From contig NZ_JAPQES010000004.1 of assembly GCF_026735165.1 (NCBI RefSeq), positions 394,410 through 458,409 of the forward strand: a DNA stretch of 64,000 nt, given 5' to 3'. Both the position numbers and the translations under genes were made by a program. Shown one piece after another: positions 37,688 through 45,782 of this stretch. The notes below the pieces were generated by a model that was not told where the DNA came from, did no database searches, and worked only from the letters and a program-made list of their open reading frames with translations. Source of the stretch: Clostridium ganghwense (lineage in GTDB: Bacteria > Bacillota > Clostridia > Clostridiales > Clostridiaceae). Position 1 is the stretch's first letter, and the number at the start of each line of letters is the position of its first letter.

Positions 37688-39076
37688 TTATTTAGCAAGC
37701 TCATAAATTGCATGTGCATAAATTTTTGCATTTTTAATTAAATCCTCAACTTCTATATATTCATTTGGTTGATGAATCAATTCAGGTTCACCAGGAAATA
37801 ATGGCCCAAAAGCAACTATATTAGGCATTTCCTTTGCATATGTACCTCCTCCAATTGATAAAAGTTCAACTTTTTCTCCTGTTTGTTCTTCATAAACCTT
37901 TGAAAGCGCTTTGATAGTTGGATGATCCTGTGGAAAATATAGAGGTTTTTGGTGTTCCATATTTTCTACTCTTATTTCACTTCCTTCAAGGGTAGCATTT
38001 ATTCCATTCATCATTTCTTCAAAAGTGCATGTTACAGGATATCTAAGATTTACAGTCATTCTCGCTTTTTCTTCGTTTATATCTATTGTTCCAACATTAA
38101 ATGAAAGCGTTCCTGAAACATCATCTTTAAGCCCTACGCCAAAAGATTCACCATCTGTTTCTAATCCAACGTGCTTATTAAAAAACTTTATAAGATTTAA
38201 TATATCACTATCTTCAAAACCCAATTGTTCTACAAACCCAAATAATTGCATTATAGCATTCTTTCCAAGCTCTGGTGTACTACCATGAGCCGATGCTCCA
38301 ACTGATTTTATTATTGCCATATCATCTTTAACTTCTGCAGTTATATCATATCCAGTTATCTCTTTAAAGTTACGTGCATATAACAATACTTTTTCTGCTT
38401 CATTAGTTATCACTGCTGCTTCACAATAATCTGGAACCATATTTGCCTTTTGACCGCCTTTTATATATTTAATTACTGTATTGTTTCCTTTAACTTTTAA
38501 ATCTTTAACAAAATCAAATATTGTAAGTCCTTTTTCTCCATTTATAATTGGATATTCTGCATCTGGAGTAAATCCTGATACAGGAGCTGTTTCGGTTTTA
38601 AAATAGTGTTCTATTTCTCCACAACCACTTTCTTCATTTGTACCAAAAATAATTCTTACCTTTTTAGAAAGTTTAATTCCTAAATCCTTCATTGCTTTAA
38701 GTCCATAAAGTACTGATATCATAGGTCCTTTATCATCCATAGTACCACGTCCATACATCTTTCCATCATGTATTTCAGCAGCATATGGTGGATGAATCCA
38801 TCCATCTCCTTCTGGCACAACATCTAAATGTCCAAGAATTGCTACATATTCTTCACCTTCACCATATTCAGCATACCCTACATAATTATCTAAATTTACA
38901 GTTTTAAAACCAAGCTTTTCACATAAATCCAAAGCATATTTAAGTGCATTATAAGGACCCTCTCCAAAAGGCATTCCTTCCTTAGGTTGTTCTTCAACAC
39001 TTTTTATTTTTATTATTTCTTGAGTAGATTTTATAATCTCCTCTCTCATTTCATCTATTTTTCTGTTTAATTCCAT
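37688..39076 (-). CDS. pepV: Dipeptidase PepV, M20 metallopeptidase family
   Basis: Zinc-dependent dipeptidase of about 462 residues. The start is ATG 39076 after GGGAGAG. M20 motifs are in order: ILGHLDVVPEGDGW (metal-binding His and Asp, near 85), GRGTMDDKGP (bridging Asp, near 115) and GTNEESGCGEIEHY (Glu, near 150), then an inserted dimer-like lid domain and a C-terminal GGGTYAKEMPN with the last metal ligands. PepV cleaves dipeptides such as beta-Ala-His and helps amino acid scavenging in a fermenter. The family call is strong; the exact specificity is inferred. Confidence 0.92.
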   Translation of the reverse strand: MELNRKIDEMREEIIKSTQEIIKIKSVEEQPKEGMPFGEGPYNALKYALDLCEKLGFKTVNLDNYVGYAEYGEGEEYVAILGHLDVVPEGDGWIHPPYAAEIHDGKMYGRGTMDDKGPMISVLYGLKAMKDLGIKLSKKVRIIFGTNEESGCGEIEHYFKTETAPVSGFTPDAEYPIINGEKGLTIFDFVKDLKVKGNNTVIKYIKGGQKANMVPDYCEAAVITNEAEKVLLYARNFKEITGYDITAEVKDDMAIIKSVGASAHGSTPELGKNAIMQLFGFVEQLGFEDSDILNLIKFFNKHVGLETDGESFGVGLKDDVSGTLSFNVGTIDINEEKARMTVNLRYPVTCTFEEMMNGINATLEGSEIRVENMEHQKPLYFPQDHPTIKALSKVYEEQTGEKVELLSIGGGTYAKEMPNIVAFGPLFPGEPELIHQPNEYIEVEDLIKNAKIYAHAIYELAK

Positions 39077-39240
39077 ATATATCTCTCCCAACTGTTTACA
39101 TTAATTCTAAATCCATTATATAATTATAAACTTTTTGTATTATTATTATCAACTTATACTTTTATGCATATATATAGTTCTAAAAATAAAAACTAATGGC
39201 AATAATTACAATATAATTATTTAGTAGAGGAGCTATGTAT

Positions 39241-39993
39241 ATGCAAAATGATCTTGATATGAATAAAATGTTACAAAAAAAAATTTTAGAATATATCTCA
39301 AAGGGAAGACATTTATTTGAAAGAAATGAGATAGATAGAGCTTTTAAAATGTTTGATAAAGCATTACAGCTTGACAGCAATTATGCAGAAACTTATTTAG
39401 TTAAGGGTGAAGCATACATACAAATGTTTGAAATGGAAAAAGCTGAAGAATGTATAAAAAACTATCTTAAAATAAGCTCAGATACATGCAGAGGATACTT
39501 AAATATGATAGAAATATATGACATAAGCGGGAAATATGAAAAAGCACTTGAATTTTGCGATAAAGTATTAGAAACAAGAAAAATCGATTCCTATATTTAC
39601 TATAGAAAAGCCTGCATATTAACAGAACTTAGTAGATTACTAGATGCTGTTGATTGCTTAAACAAATGTATAGAACTAAAACCTGACTTTTATGAAGCAT
39701 ACTGTGAAAAAGGCGAAATTTTAACTACTTTATGTAGACATGAAGAAGCATTAAATGTTTACTCTAAAGCAATAGAAGTAGATAATAAAAAAAGTGAAGC
39801 ATATACATCTAAAGCCATTATTTATATGGATTTGAAGGATTATGAGAAAGCCTTACCCCTTGCTAAAAAAGCTTATAATTTAAACCCTTCAGATGAATGG
39901 GCTAGATGCTATTATATTATAATAAAAGATATGTTAAAAAAATCAAAAAATATATCTAATAATAATGGCCTGGTTATACCCTTTAAATTATAA
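39241..39993 (+). CDS. Tetratricopeptide repeat protein
   Basis: About 250 residues made of six or seven TPR units, for example AFKMFDKALQLDSNYAETYLVKGEAYIQ and EALNVYSKAIEVDNKKSEAYTSKAIIY. TPR repeats form a helical solenoid that binds partner proteins. No signal peptide or enzyme domain. The start is taken as ATG 39241 because GAGGAG lies eight bases before it; the ATG at 39235 is too close to the SD. Single-gene unit with its own terminator. Confidence 0.9.
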   Translation: MQNDLDMNKMLQKKILEYISKGRHLFERNEIDRAFKMFDKALQLDSNYAETYLVKGEAYIQMFEMEKAEECIKNYLKISSDTCRGYLNMIEIYDISGKYEKALEFCDKVLETRKIDSYIYYRKACILTELSRLLDAVDCLNKCIELKPDFYEAYCEKGEILTTLCRHEEALNVYSKAIEVDNKKSEAYTSKAIIYMDLKDYEKALPLAKKAYNLNPSDEWARCYYIIIKDMLKKSKNISNNNGLVIPFKL

Positions 39994-40037
39994 AAATTAA
40001 GCTAACAGAAATTAATCTCTGTTAGCTTAATTTTTAT
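39993..40037. terminator. Bidirectional terminator
   Basis: A long stem (AAAATTAAGCTAACAGA with its complement) around 40010-40017, flanked by A and T runs. It serves the TPR gene on the plus strand and the small gene ending at 40034 on the minus strand. Confidence 0.8.
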
Positions 40038-40210
40038 TGATTTTTACTTCTTTGTTTATTTTGTCTCTCTTTATCATTTCCTAATTTTCTTGACTCACTT
40101 GAATATCCTAGTTCATTAGATGTTTCCATCTTCATTTTCGCTAGTTCTTTTTTGGCTTTTTTGTTAGCTTTTTTATTTTCTTTATTATTCTTATTATCCT
40201 TATGAGACAT
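40034..40210 (-). CDS. Small Lys/Asn-rich protein, possible spore protein
   Basis: A 58-residue frame with SD GGAGG seven bases before ATG 40210 and a terminator at its end, so it is probably a real gene. The first 20 residues are Lys/Asn-rich (MSHKDNKNNKENKK), and the centre ELAKMKMETSNELGY resembles the conserved helix of alpha/beta small acid-soluble spore proteins (E-x2-K-x-E-x3-ELG). The second SASP helix with GG is not present, only KLGND. A minor SASP-like role is a plausible guess. Confidence 0.6.
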   Translation of the reverse strand: MSHKDNKNNKENKKANKKAKKELAKMKMETSNELGYSSESRKLGNDKERQNKQRSKNQ

Positions 40211-40513
40211 TTTAATACCTCCATTATATATTTAAAAATTTTCTATATTATTTTAGCCAGAATTTCAAAATATATAATAGAATCTCTGCGTTATTCAATA
40301 ATAATTTTCTTTTAATAATTATGTAGCACTTTTAATTAAAATTGACCTTATTATTGTAATATATTTCAAAAAAATTATATAAATTTTGTATATTTTTACA
40401 ATTCATTGTGATATAATTGTAATAAATTTCCTATCATTCAAATATATTATTTAACATATACTAATCATTAAACAATATAAGTTTAATATCAAAAATAAGG
40501 AGGCATAAATGCT
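40211..40513. other. A+T-rich divergent spacer
   Basis: Lies between the small spore-like gene and the 45-residue frame at 40514. A TATAAT box near 40412-40417 could serve the plus-strand gene, but no clean -35 is at 17 bases. I see no other structure. Confidence 0.4.
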
Positions 40514-40651
40514 ATGGAAAAATCATACGAAATGAAAAAAACTAAAAATACTGAAGTTACAACTAAAACTAATGAAACTGTGGAGGTAAAAAAAACATTT
40601 CAAATTACTCAAGATGTTATTGAAGAATGTCTTGAAACATGTTTTGGATAA
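40514..40651 (+). CDS. Very small protein with Cys-containing C-terminus
   Basis: A 45-codon frame starting at ATG 40514, with AGGAGG ten bases upstream and a terminator directly after the TAA. The N-terminal two thirds are Lys/Thr/Glu-rich; the end reads QDVIEECLETCFG with two Cys four residues apart. No signal peptide or membrane segment. An overlapping ATG at 40509 is closer to the SD but reads only eight codons. Unknown function; a peptide precursor or small spore protein are possible, without support from neighbours. Confidence 0.55.
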   Translation: MEKSYEMKKTKNTEVTTKTNETVEVKKTFQITQDVIEECLETCFG

Positions 40652-40653
40652 AA

Positions 40654-40682
40654 GAAACCTCAAAATTACTTTTGAGGTTTCC
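40654..40682. terminator. Bidirectional terminator overlapping the WG-repeat gene end
   Basis: GAAACCTCAAAA (40654-40665) pairs with TTTTGAGGTTTC (40671-40682). The stop codon of the WG-repeat gene (40666-40668) sits in the loop, and its last codons form one arm. Confidence 0.8.
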
Positions 40683-41577
40683 AAATATATTCTCCTTTTG
40701 TATTTATATAACCTAATTTACTTCCTATCTCTACAGCAGCTATACCATCATTGAACTCATAAGCCTCACTAAATTTAGGTTCTATAACCATTTCTCCGTT
40801 CATATTTATATATCCCCATTTATTTCCAGCTTCAACACCTATTAAGTCTCCTGCAATAATGTCTATGTTACTATATTTTATAGGAATTATTTCTTTTCCT
40901 TCTTTATCTATATATCCGTACACTTCATCTTTTCCTACTACTGCATATTCATCATAAAAATCATCTGCTTCTTCATATTTAGGAGCTATAACCATGTCTC
41001 CTTGTTTATCTATATATCCCCAGCCATTTTTTACTTCTACAGCTGCTAATCCTTCTGAAAAATCACTAACAGCAATATACTTTGGTTGTATTATCAAATT
41101 ACCGTCCTTATCTATATATCCATATTTACCATTCAAATCTACTCCTGCTAATCCTTCACTAAAACTATGGGCATAATCATATTTTGGTTCAATAATAATC
41201 TTACCTTCTTTATTTATATACCCTTGTTTACCACCAATTTGAACTAAAGCTACTCCATCATTAAAATCATAGGCATCTAAAAAAGTAAGCGGAATTACTT
41301 CATTGCCTTTTTTATCTATATAACCCCAGCTATATCCTCTTTGAACCGCAGCTAATCCTTCCTTAAAAGAATTTACTTCTTTATACTTTGGTTCTATAAC
41401 AACTTCTCCATTTTTATTTATAAATCCATATGTGCCTTTAATGCCTATTATAGCAAGTTCATCACTAAAATCTTCTGCATAATCAAATTGTGTATCTATA
41501 ATTAAATCACCATTCCTATCAATATATCCATATTTACCTTTTACTACTACTGGATAAAGCGTACTTTCCTTACTCAT
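40666..41577 (-). CDS. WG-repeat (KWG) protein
   Basis: A 303-residue protein made almost entirely of nine WG repeats of about 33 residues, each with a W/Y-G-[YF]-I-[DN]-x2-G core (for example KYGYIDRNG, SWGYIDKKG, GWGYIDKQG, KWGYINMNG) followed by an [IV]-x-P-K-[YF] strand and an F-x-[DE]-G-[LIV]-A turn. WG repeats are thought to build a beta-propeller-like or elongated binding surface; the partners are unknown. No signal peptide or membrane segment. SD AAGGAGA before ATG. Confidence 0.93.
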   Translation of the reverse strand: MSKESTLYPVVVKGKYGYIDRNGDLIIDTQFDYAEDFSDELAIIGIKGTYGFINKNGEVVIEPKYKEVNSFKEGLAAVQRGYSWGYIDKKGNEVIPLTFLDAYDFNDGVALVQIGGKQGYINKEGKIIIEPKYDYAHSFSEGLAGVDLNGKYGYIDKDGNLIIQPKYIAVSDFSEGLAAVEVKNGWGYIDKQGDMVIAPKYEEADDFYDEYAVVGKDEVYGYIDKEGKEIIPIKYSNIDIIAGDLIGVEAGNKWGYINMNGEMVIEPKFSEAYEFNDGIAAVEIGSKLGYINTKGEYIWKPQK

Positions 41578-41813
41578 ACTAATCTTCTCCTTTATAATCT
41601 AATAATCTATTGCTGGTTATTAATTCTTTGTAAATGAATTCCTAAACTCTTATATTACATGTTTATAATATAACATTGCTATATCTTTTTTTCAATTTTT
41701 GCTAGTTATTTGCTAATATAAACAGCTGTTTACATTATTAAATTAATAGTTTAATATATATTATGTTAAAATAAGCTTGAAAATAAACTATACTGAAAGG
41801 ACTTGTGTATATA

Positions 41814-41999
41814 ATGGATACTAAAAAAATAAATTGTAGAAAATGTAAATATTTTTATATTACTTGGGATGCAAAATCTCCTTATGGTTGTAGAGCAATG
41901 GGATTTAAGACAAAACTAATGCCTTCTCTTGTAGTGTTTCAATCAACAGGTAAAAATTGTTTATACTTTAATGAAAAAAACACTAACAAATCTTCTTAA
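41814..41999 (+). CDS. Small cysteine-rich protein, CxxC zinc-binding type
   Basis: About 61 residues. The start is uncertain between ATG 41814 (12 bases after AAAGGA) and GTG 41805. Four Cys in the order C-x2-C-KYFYITWDAKSPYGC-x-AMGF and a late NCLYF give a likely metal site. The pattern CKYFYITWD…GCRAMGF…PS…STGKNC is a conserved family in Firmicutes and Deltaproteobacteria that databases sometimes label uracil-DNA glycosylase without clear support. Its last 17 bases overlap the end of the convergent carbonic-anhydrase-like gene. Confidence 0.75.
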   Translation: MDTKKINCRKCKYFYITWDAKSPYGCRAMGFKTKLMPSLVVFQSTGKNCLYFNEKNTNKSS

Positions 42000-42363
42000 C
42001 ACTCCACTTTTCATTAACATATAATCCTATAATTTTTACGTCTAGATTCCATGCTTCAACAGTTTTAATTGCAAGCTTAATATCTTCTATCTGTTTTTCT
42101 TCATCCACAGGATTTCCAGCACAGTCATAATGTCCCACTATTGCAACTAGATCTGAATCATGCTTATCTATAGAAATCTCCACTCTTTTTTTAATAGAAT
42201 CTACAGTCTCACTATCTTTATTTTCTGCTAATATTTTATTGGGACCTGCTTCTGTTATCATATCAACATATTTTACATGATACTTCTTTGTAATATATTG
42301 AATAACAGGAATTTGAACTCTACCATCCATACAATTAATAGCAGCAGCAAACTTCTTCTTCAT
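41983..42363 (-). CDS. Carbonic anhydrase-like zinc protein
   Basis: A 126-residue protein with the two zinc-ligand motifs of the beta-carbonic anhydrase fold: CMDGR near residue 11 (Cys, Asp, Arg) and GHYDCAGNP near residue 97 (His-x2-Cys). It is much shorter than true beta-class enzymes (about 190 or more), so it belongs to the minimal clostridial group, and catalytic activity is not certain. Strong SD AAGGAGGAG. Its end overlaps the convergent small Cys-rich gene by 17 bases. Confidence 0.8.
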   Translation of the reverse strand: MKKKFAAAINCMDGRVQIPVIQYITKKYHVKYVDMITEAGPNKILAENKDSETVDSIKKRVEISIDKHDSDLVAIVGHYDCAGNPVDEEKQIEDIKLAIKTVEAWNLDVKIIGLYVNEKWSVKKIC

Positions 42364-42449
42364 TTCACTTCTCCTCCTTAATTTATATCTATTATTTATT
42401 AATTAGTTAGTAAAAATTATATCTATATATTCCTCACATTACAAGTTAT

Positions 42450-42493
42450 AAATAAAGTCAATGAAGCCCTATTCTAAAGCTTCATTGACTTTT
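42450..42493 (-). terminator. Intrinsic terminator after the Arg/Tyr-rich gene
   Basis: AAAGTCAATGAAGC (minus strand 42492-42479) pairs perfectly with GCTTCATTGACTTT (42467-42454), followed by A/T-rich sequence. It ends four bases from the gene's stop codon. Confidence 0.8.
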
Positions 42494-42496
42494 ATT

Positions 42497-42913
42497 TTAA
42501 TAATAATAATAATATCCGTAATCGTAATATGGTCTTCTTCTCCTTCTACGTATTCTTCTACGCCTTCTTCTTCTACGTCTTACCTCTCTTATAAGTAATA
42601 TCTTTAATAAATCATCTACAGTATCTCTTCTCCCATAAGGTCGTCTTCTTGTTCCATCTCTATTCTCTTCATCCTCTTCTTCTAATTCATCTTTTATTTT
42701 ATCATAGATATCTTTACACATTGCATCTAACTCTTTTTCTGTAGGAATATACATTTCTCCATATTCTCTTTCCATTGTATGGCAGTGATATTTTATCCAA
42801 GGATGTATTTTGTAATAAATTTTAGGATACATTTTCTTTAATTCTCTGTCATCTTCTTCCATACATTCCATTGCCATCATAGGCATGCAATACATGCAAT
42901 ACATATTATACAT
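42497..42913 (-). CDS. Arg/Tyr-rich protein, possible spore coat component
   Basis: A 138-residue protein of unusual composition. The start MYNMYCMYCMPMMAMECMEED is Met/Cys/Tyr-rich; the middle (about 25-90) is a normal helical domain with acidic runs (EEEDEEN); residues about 110-127 are almost pure Arg, and the end is PYYDYGYYYYY. Arg- and Tyr-rich tails are typical of spore coat or exosporium proteins that become cross-linked. No signal peptide. SD AGGAGG is at good spacing. Coat function is inferred from composition only. Confidence 0.75.
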   Translation of the reverse strand: MYNMYCMYCMPMMAMECMEEDDRELKKMYPKIYYKIHPWIKYHCHTMEREYGEMYIPTEKELDAMCKDIYDKIKDELEEEDEENRDGTRRRPYGRRDTVDDLLKILLIREVRRRRRRRRRIRRRRRRPYYDYGYYYYY

Positions 42914-43085
42914 AGAACCTCCTAATATTATACCTTGTTAACTCACTTTATATATTATGCATACAATCTTAATTTGTTAAATAATCGGTTTAAACTTTTA
43001 GTATAATTTAAAATTAAAATAGCTTATAATAATATATACTAATAAAATTTAAATCATAATAATCAAATATTAAGAAGGTGATAAT

Positions 43086-43436
43086 TTGGATAATAAACTT
43101 GAAATAAAAATATCAGATACTGCTTATAATAAACTAAAAACATTACTTTCATCTCACAGTGATGAGTACTCATGTATAAAACTTTCTTATAATAGAACTT
43201 GCTGTAAGACTCCTGGTATAGAAATATTTCTAGATGATTTTGAAAATAAAAAAGGATATACAACTCAAAACTTTAAAGATATTACATTTATATATAATAA
43301 TAAAGTTATAGAAAATATAAAAAAAGTTGAACTAATTTATAAAAATTCTAATTTTATGATAAAGACCATTCCACTAAACCCTCCTTCTAATAATTGCTCT
43401 AGCTGTCATGGAGGATGTAACGGATGTAAACACTAA
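43086..43436 (+). CDS. HesB/IscA-like protein with Cys-rich tail
   Basis: A 116-residue protein starting at TTG 43086, which follows AGAAGGTGA. The first 95 residues resemble the HesB/IscA beta-sandwich fold (LEIKISDTAYNKLKTLL, then CIKLSYNRTCC…PGIEIFLDD), and the tail ends NNCSSCHGGCNGCKH with four Cys and two His, which could bind iron or zinc. Classic A-type scaffolds have three conserved Cys near the C-terminus; here the spacing differs, so scaffold function is not assured. No isc or suf genes are near. Confidence 0.75.
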   Translation: MDNKLEIKISDTAYNKLKTLLSSHSDEYSCIKLSYNRTCCKTPGIEIFLDDFENKKGYTTQNFKDITFIYNNKVIENIKKVELIYKNSNFMIKTIPLNPPSNNCSSCHGGCNGCKH

Positions 43437-43475
43437 AGAGCAAGCTAATAGATTTTTTATTAGCTTGCTCTTTTA
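43434..43475. terminator. Bidirectional terminator
   Basis: AAAGAGCAAGCTAATA (43435-43450) pairs with TATTAGCTTGCTCTTT (43458-43473), flanked by T. It serves the HesB-like gene and, on the other strand, the chemoreceptor ending at 43509. Confidence 0.85.
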
Positions 43476-43508
43476 ATATTTTTCTTCCACTATCCTTGTA
43501 TATATTAT

Positions 43509-45536
43509 CTATGATAACCTAAATATTTTTACACTTTGTTGAAGTTCTTCAGCCATTTGTTTTAAATCCTTAACAGCAAAAGAAATTTCCTCTATTGTAG
43601 TTGTTTGTTCTTCAATTGAAGCTGTAACTTCTTCTGTAGACGCTGCTGATTCCTCAGATATAGCGGCAACATTATCAACATACTTAGCCATATATTCTAT
43701 TTTTTCGTTAGAATTTGTTATTTTCTTATTTACTATATCTAGCCTATTTTTTGTTAACTCAAATCCTTCTAATATTTGACCTAAAGATAGCTCTACATTT
43801 TGAACGGTAGCTTCTCCTTTGTCAGTTTCTTCAGTCCCTTCATGTATTGCCTCTATAGCCAACCTAGTATTACTTTGAGTAGTTTCTATAAGTTCTTTAA
43901 TGCTATTAGAAGAATTCATTGTTTCTTCTGCAAGCTTTCTAACTTCTTCTGCTACAACCACAAAACCTTTACCAGCTTCTCCTGCACGTGCTGCTTCAAT
44001 AGATGCATTTAAAGCTAAAAGATTTGTTTGACTTGCTATGCTATCTATTATCTCTACTATATTACCAATTTGTGATGAAGTCACCTGCAGCTCTTCTATC
44101 ACATTATTTGAATAAATAACCTTATCCTTTATAACATTTATTTGTCTAACCATATCATTCATTTTATTTTTTCCATCTTTGGCAAGATAATTAGTCTCAT
44201 CTGCCATTTTTACAACACTTTTTACCTCTTCATATATATCTCCCATATTATTCACTAATTCAGTAGAATTAAATGATATTTTTTCTGTAGCTTTTACTTG
44301 CTTTTCACTTCCTTCAGCAAGTTCTTGAGTTGCTGTTGCAATTTCTTGTGAAACTGCTGATGATTGTTCTGTTGACTGCAATAAAGTTTCTGAAGAAGTT
44401 AATAGCTGCTCTGAAATACTATTTATTTTACCAGTGATATTTTTAAGATTATTTATCATTTCATTAAAACTATGGGCCAATATTCCAATTTCATCATTGC
44501 TATTAATGTTTACTTTTTTAGTTAAATCCCCTTGTGCTACTTCTTTAGCAACCATCTCTAATTCTTTTAAAGGTTTCATAAGCTTTGAAATTAAGTAAAT
44601 CAATAAGGTTGCCCCTATAATAAATGATATTACTATTATAAATATAGAATTAAACATCAAATCTTTTTTAGCTGCTCTTACATTCTTCATTGAAAGCCCT
44701 ATGTTAACAGCACCAATATGCTTGTCTCCTTTATATGTAGGTAATAACACATCATATACTTCTTCTCCCTTATATGTATACGTTGATGAATATACTTTAC
44801 CATCTCTTGCAGCTGCTATACTTCCTGCATCGTCTAAAACTTTTCCTATTCTCGCCTTATCTGTATGAGTATTTACCTTTACATCTTTTCCTATTGTTAG
44901 AGCATATACCAGATTTTCATTTTCTCCTAATTTATCAATAATAGTTTGGGTATTCACATTATGTAATACTTTATTTATGTTTGTTGCAAGTATTCCTACT
45001 TGTACAAATCCTCCGTTGCTCATGGCAACTGCTCCATATTTATAAAATTCTCCTTTTTTAACACTACTTTCTCGAATATCCTCAACTATTTTACTCTCTT
45101 TATTTTTTAGAATACTCTGAACCATATGCTTATTTGGGTATTTATAGTTTATGTTCTCTGATAAATTAGAATAAATAATAGTCCCATTTGAATCAGAAAT
45201 ATTTATTTCTTCCACACCAAGTTCTTCTGAAATTTGTGTTAGATATGCATTTGAAATATTAGGTATTTTTCCTAGCAAATATGCCGTACCTACTATTTTA
45301 TCCTCTAAAACCTTCTCAATTTCCTGTTCAATTACAAAATTAGTCGATATTTGATCTCTAATTTGCTCTACTATCATATTTCCATCTGTTTTCATTTGTT
45401 GTTCAATTTTTTTATTGACAATTTTTAATGAAACAGTTGAAAAAACTAATAGAGCAGCAAATAATACCATTAAAGATGTAATTGCGATTTTTAATTTTAA
45501 TGATAATTGCCCTTTAACCTCTTTTGCCTTTTTCAT
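43509..45536 (-). CDS. Methyl-accepting chemotaxis protein with Cache-type sensor
   Basis: A 675-residue membrane chemoreceptor. Membrane segment 1 (about 14-38), an extracellular single-Cache-like sensor of about 250 residues ([32 protein letters not shown], then [11 protein letters not shown]), membrane segment 2 (about 295-318), HAMP ([23 protein letters not shown]) and the cytoplasmic signalling hairpin with [26 protein letters not shown] and [14 protein letters not shown]. It signals through CheW/CheA. The ligand is unknown. Strong SD AGGAGG. It is the second chemoreceptor in the window; no che genes are present. Confidence 0.96.
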   Translation of the reverse strand: MKKAKEVKGQLSLKLKIAITSLMVLFAALLVFSTVSLKIVNKKIEQQMKTDGNMIVEQIRDQISTNFVIEQEIEKVLEDKIVGTAYLLGKIPNISNAYLTQISEELGVEEINISDSNGTIIYSNLSENINYKYPNKHMVQSILKNKESKIVEDIRESSVKKGEFYKYGAVAMSNGGFVQVGILATNINKVLHNVNTQTIIDKLGENENLVYALTIGKDVKVNTHTDKARIGKVLDDAGSIAAARDGKVYSSTYTYKGEEVYDVLLPTYKGDKHIGAVNIGLSMKNVRAAKKDLMFNSIFIIVISFIIGATLLIYLISKLMKPLKELEMVAKEVAQGDLTKKVNINSNDEIGILAHSFNEMINNLKNITGKINSISEQLLTSSETLLQSTEQSSAVSQEIATATQELAEGSEKQVKATEKISFNSTELVNNMGDIYEEVKSVVKMADETNYLAKDGKNKMNDMVRQINVIKDKVIYSNNVIEELQVTSSQIGNIVEIIDSIASQTNLLALNASIEAARAGEAGKGFVVVAEEVRKLAEETMNSSNSIKELIETTQSNTRLAIEAIHEGTEETDKGEATVQNVELSLGQILEGFELTKNRLDIVNKKITNSNEKIEYMAKYVDNVAAISEESAASTEEVTASIEEQTTTIEEISFAVKDLKQMAEELQQSVKIFRLS

Positions 45537-45782
45537 ATTATTCCTCCTAAGTTTTATTGATTATCAAATCATATATTTTTATGAAATATATAATTCATTT
45601 AAACTTTTTATAAAACTTCCTTTATATATAATATAATACATTTTGTCCTGAAATCAAACAACTTAATTATTAATCTTTTGACCAAACTATTGATATATGC
45701 ATATTTGTATAATAAGATTAAAAATATAAAATTGTAATATAAACAAATGAAGATTTTATATTACAGGGAGGATATATAATCT

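Noticed and set aside
42497..42600. Arg-run region read as a simple low-complexity repeat artefact
   Set aside because: The frame has a good SD, a terminator and mixed Arg codons, so it is coding.
45708..45713. Promoter for the cardiolipin synthase gene
   Set aside because: A TATAAT box exists, but the nearby TTGATA and TTGACC are 12 and 24 bases away, both poor spacings.
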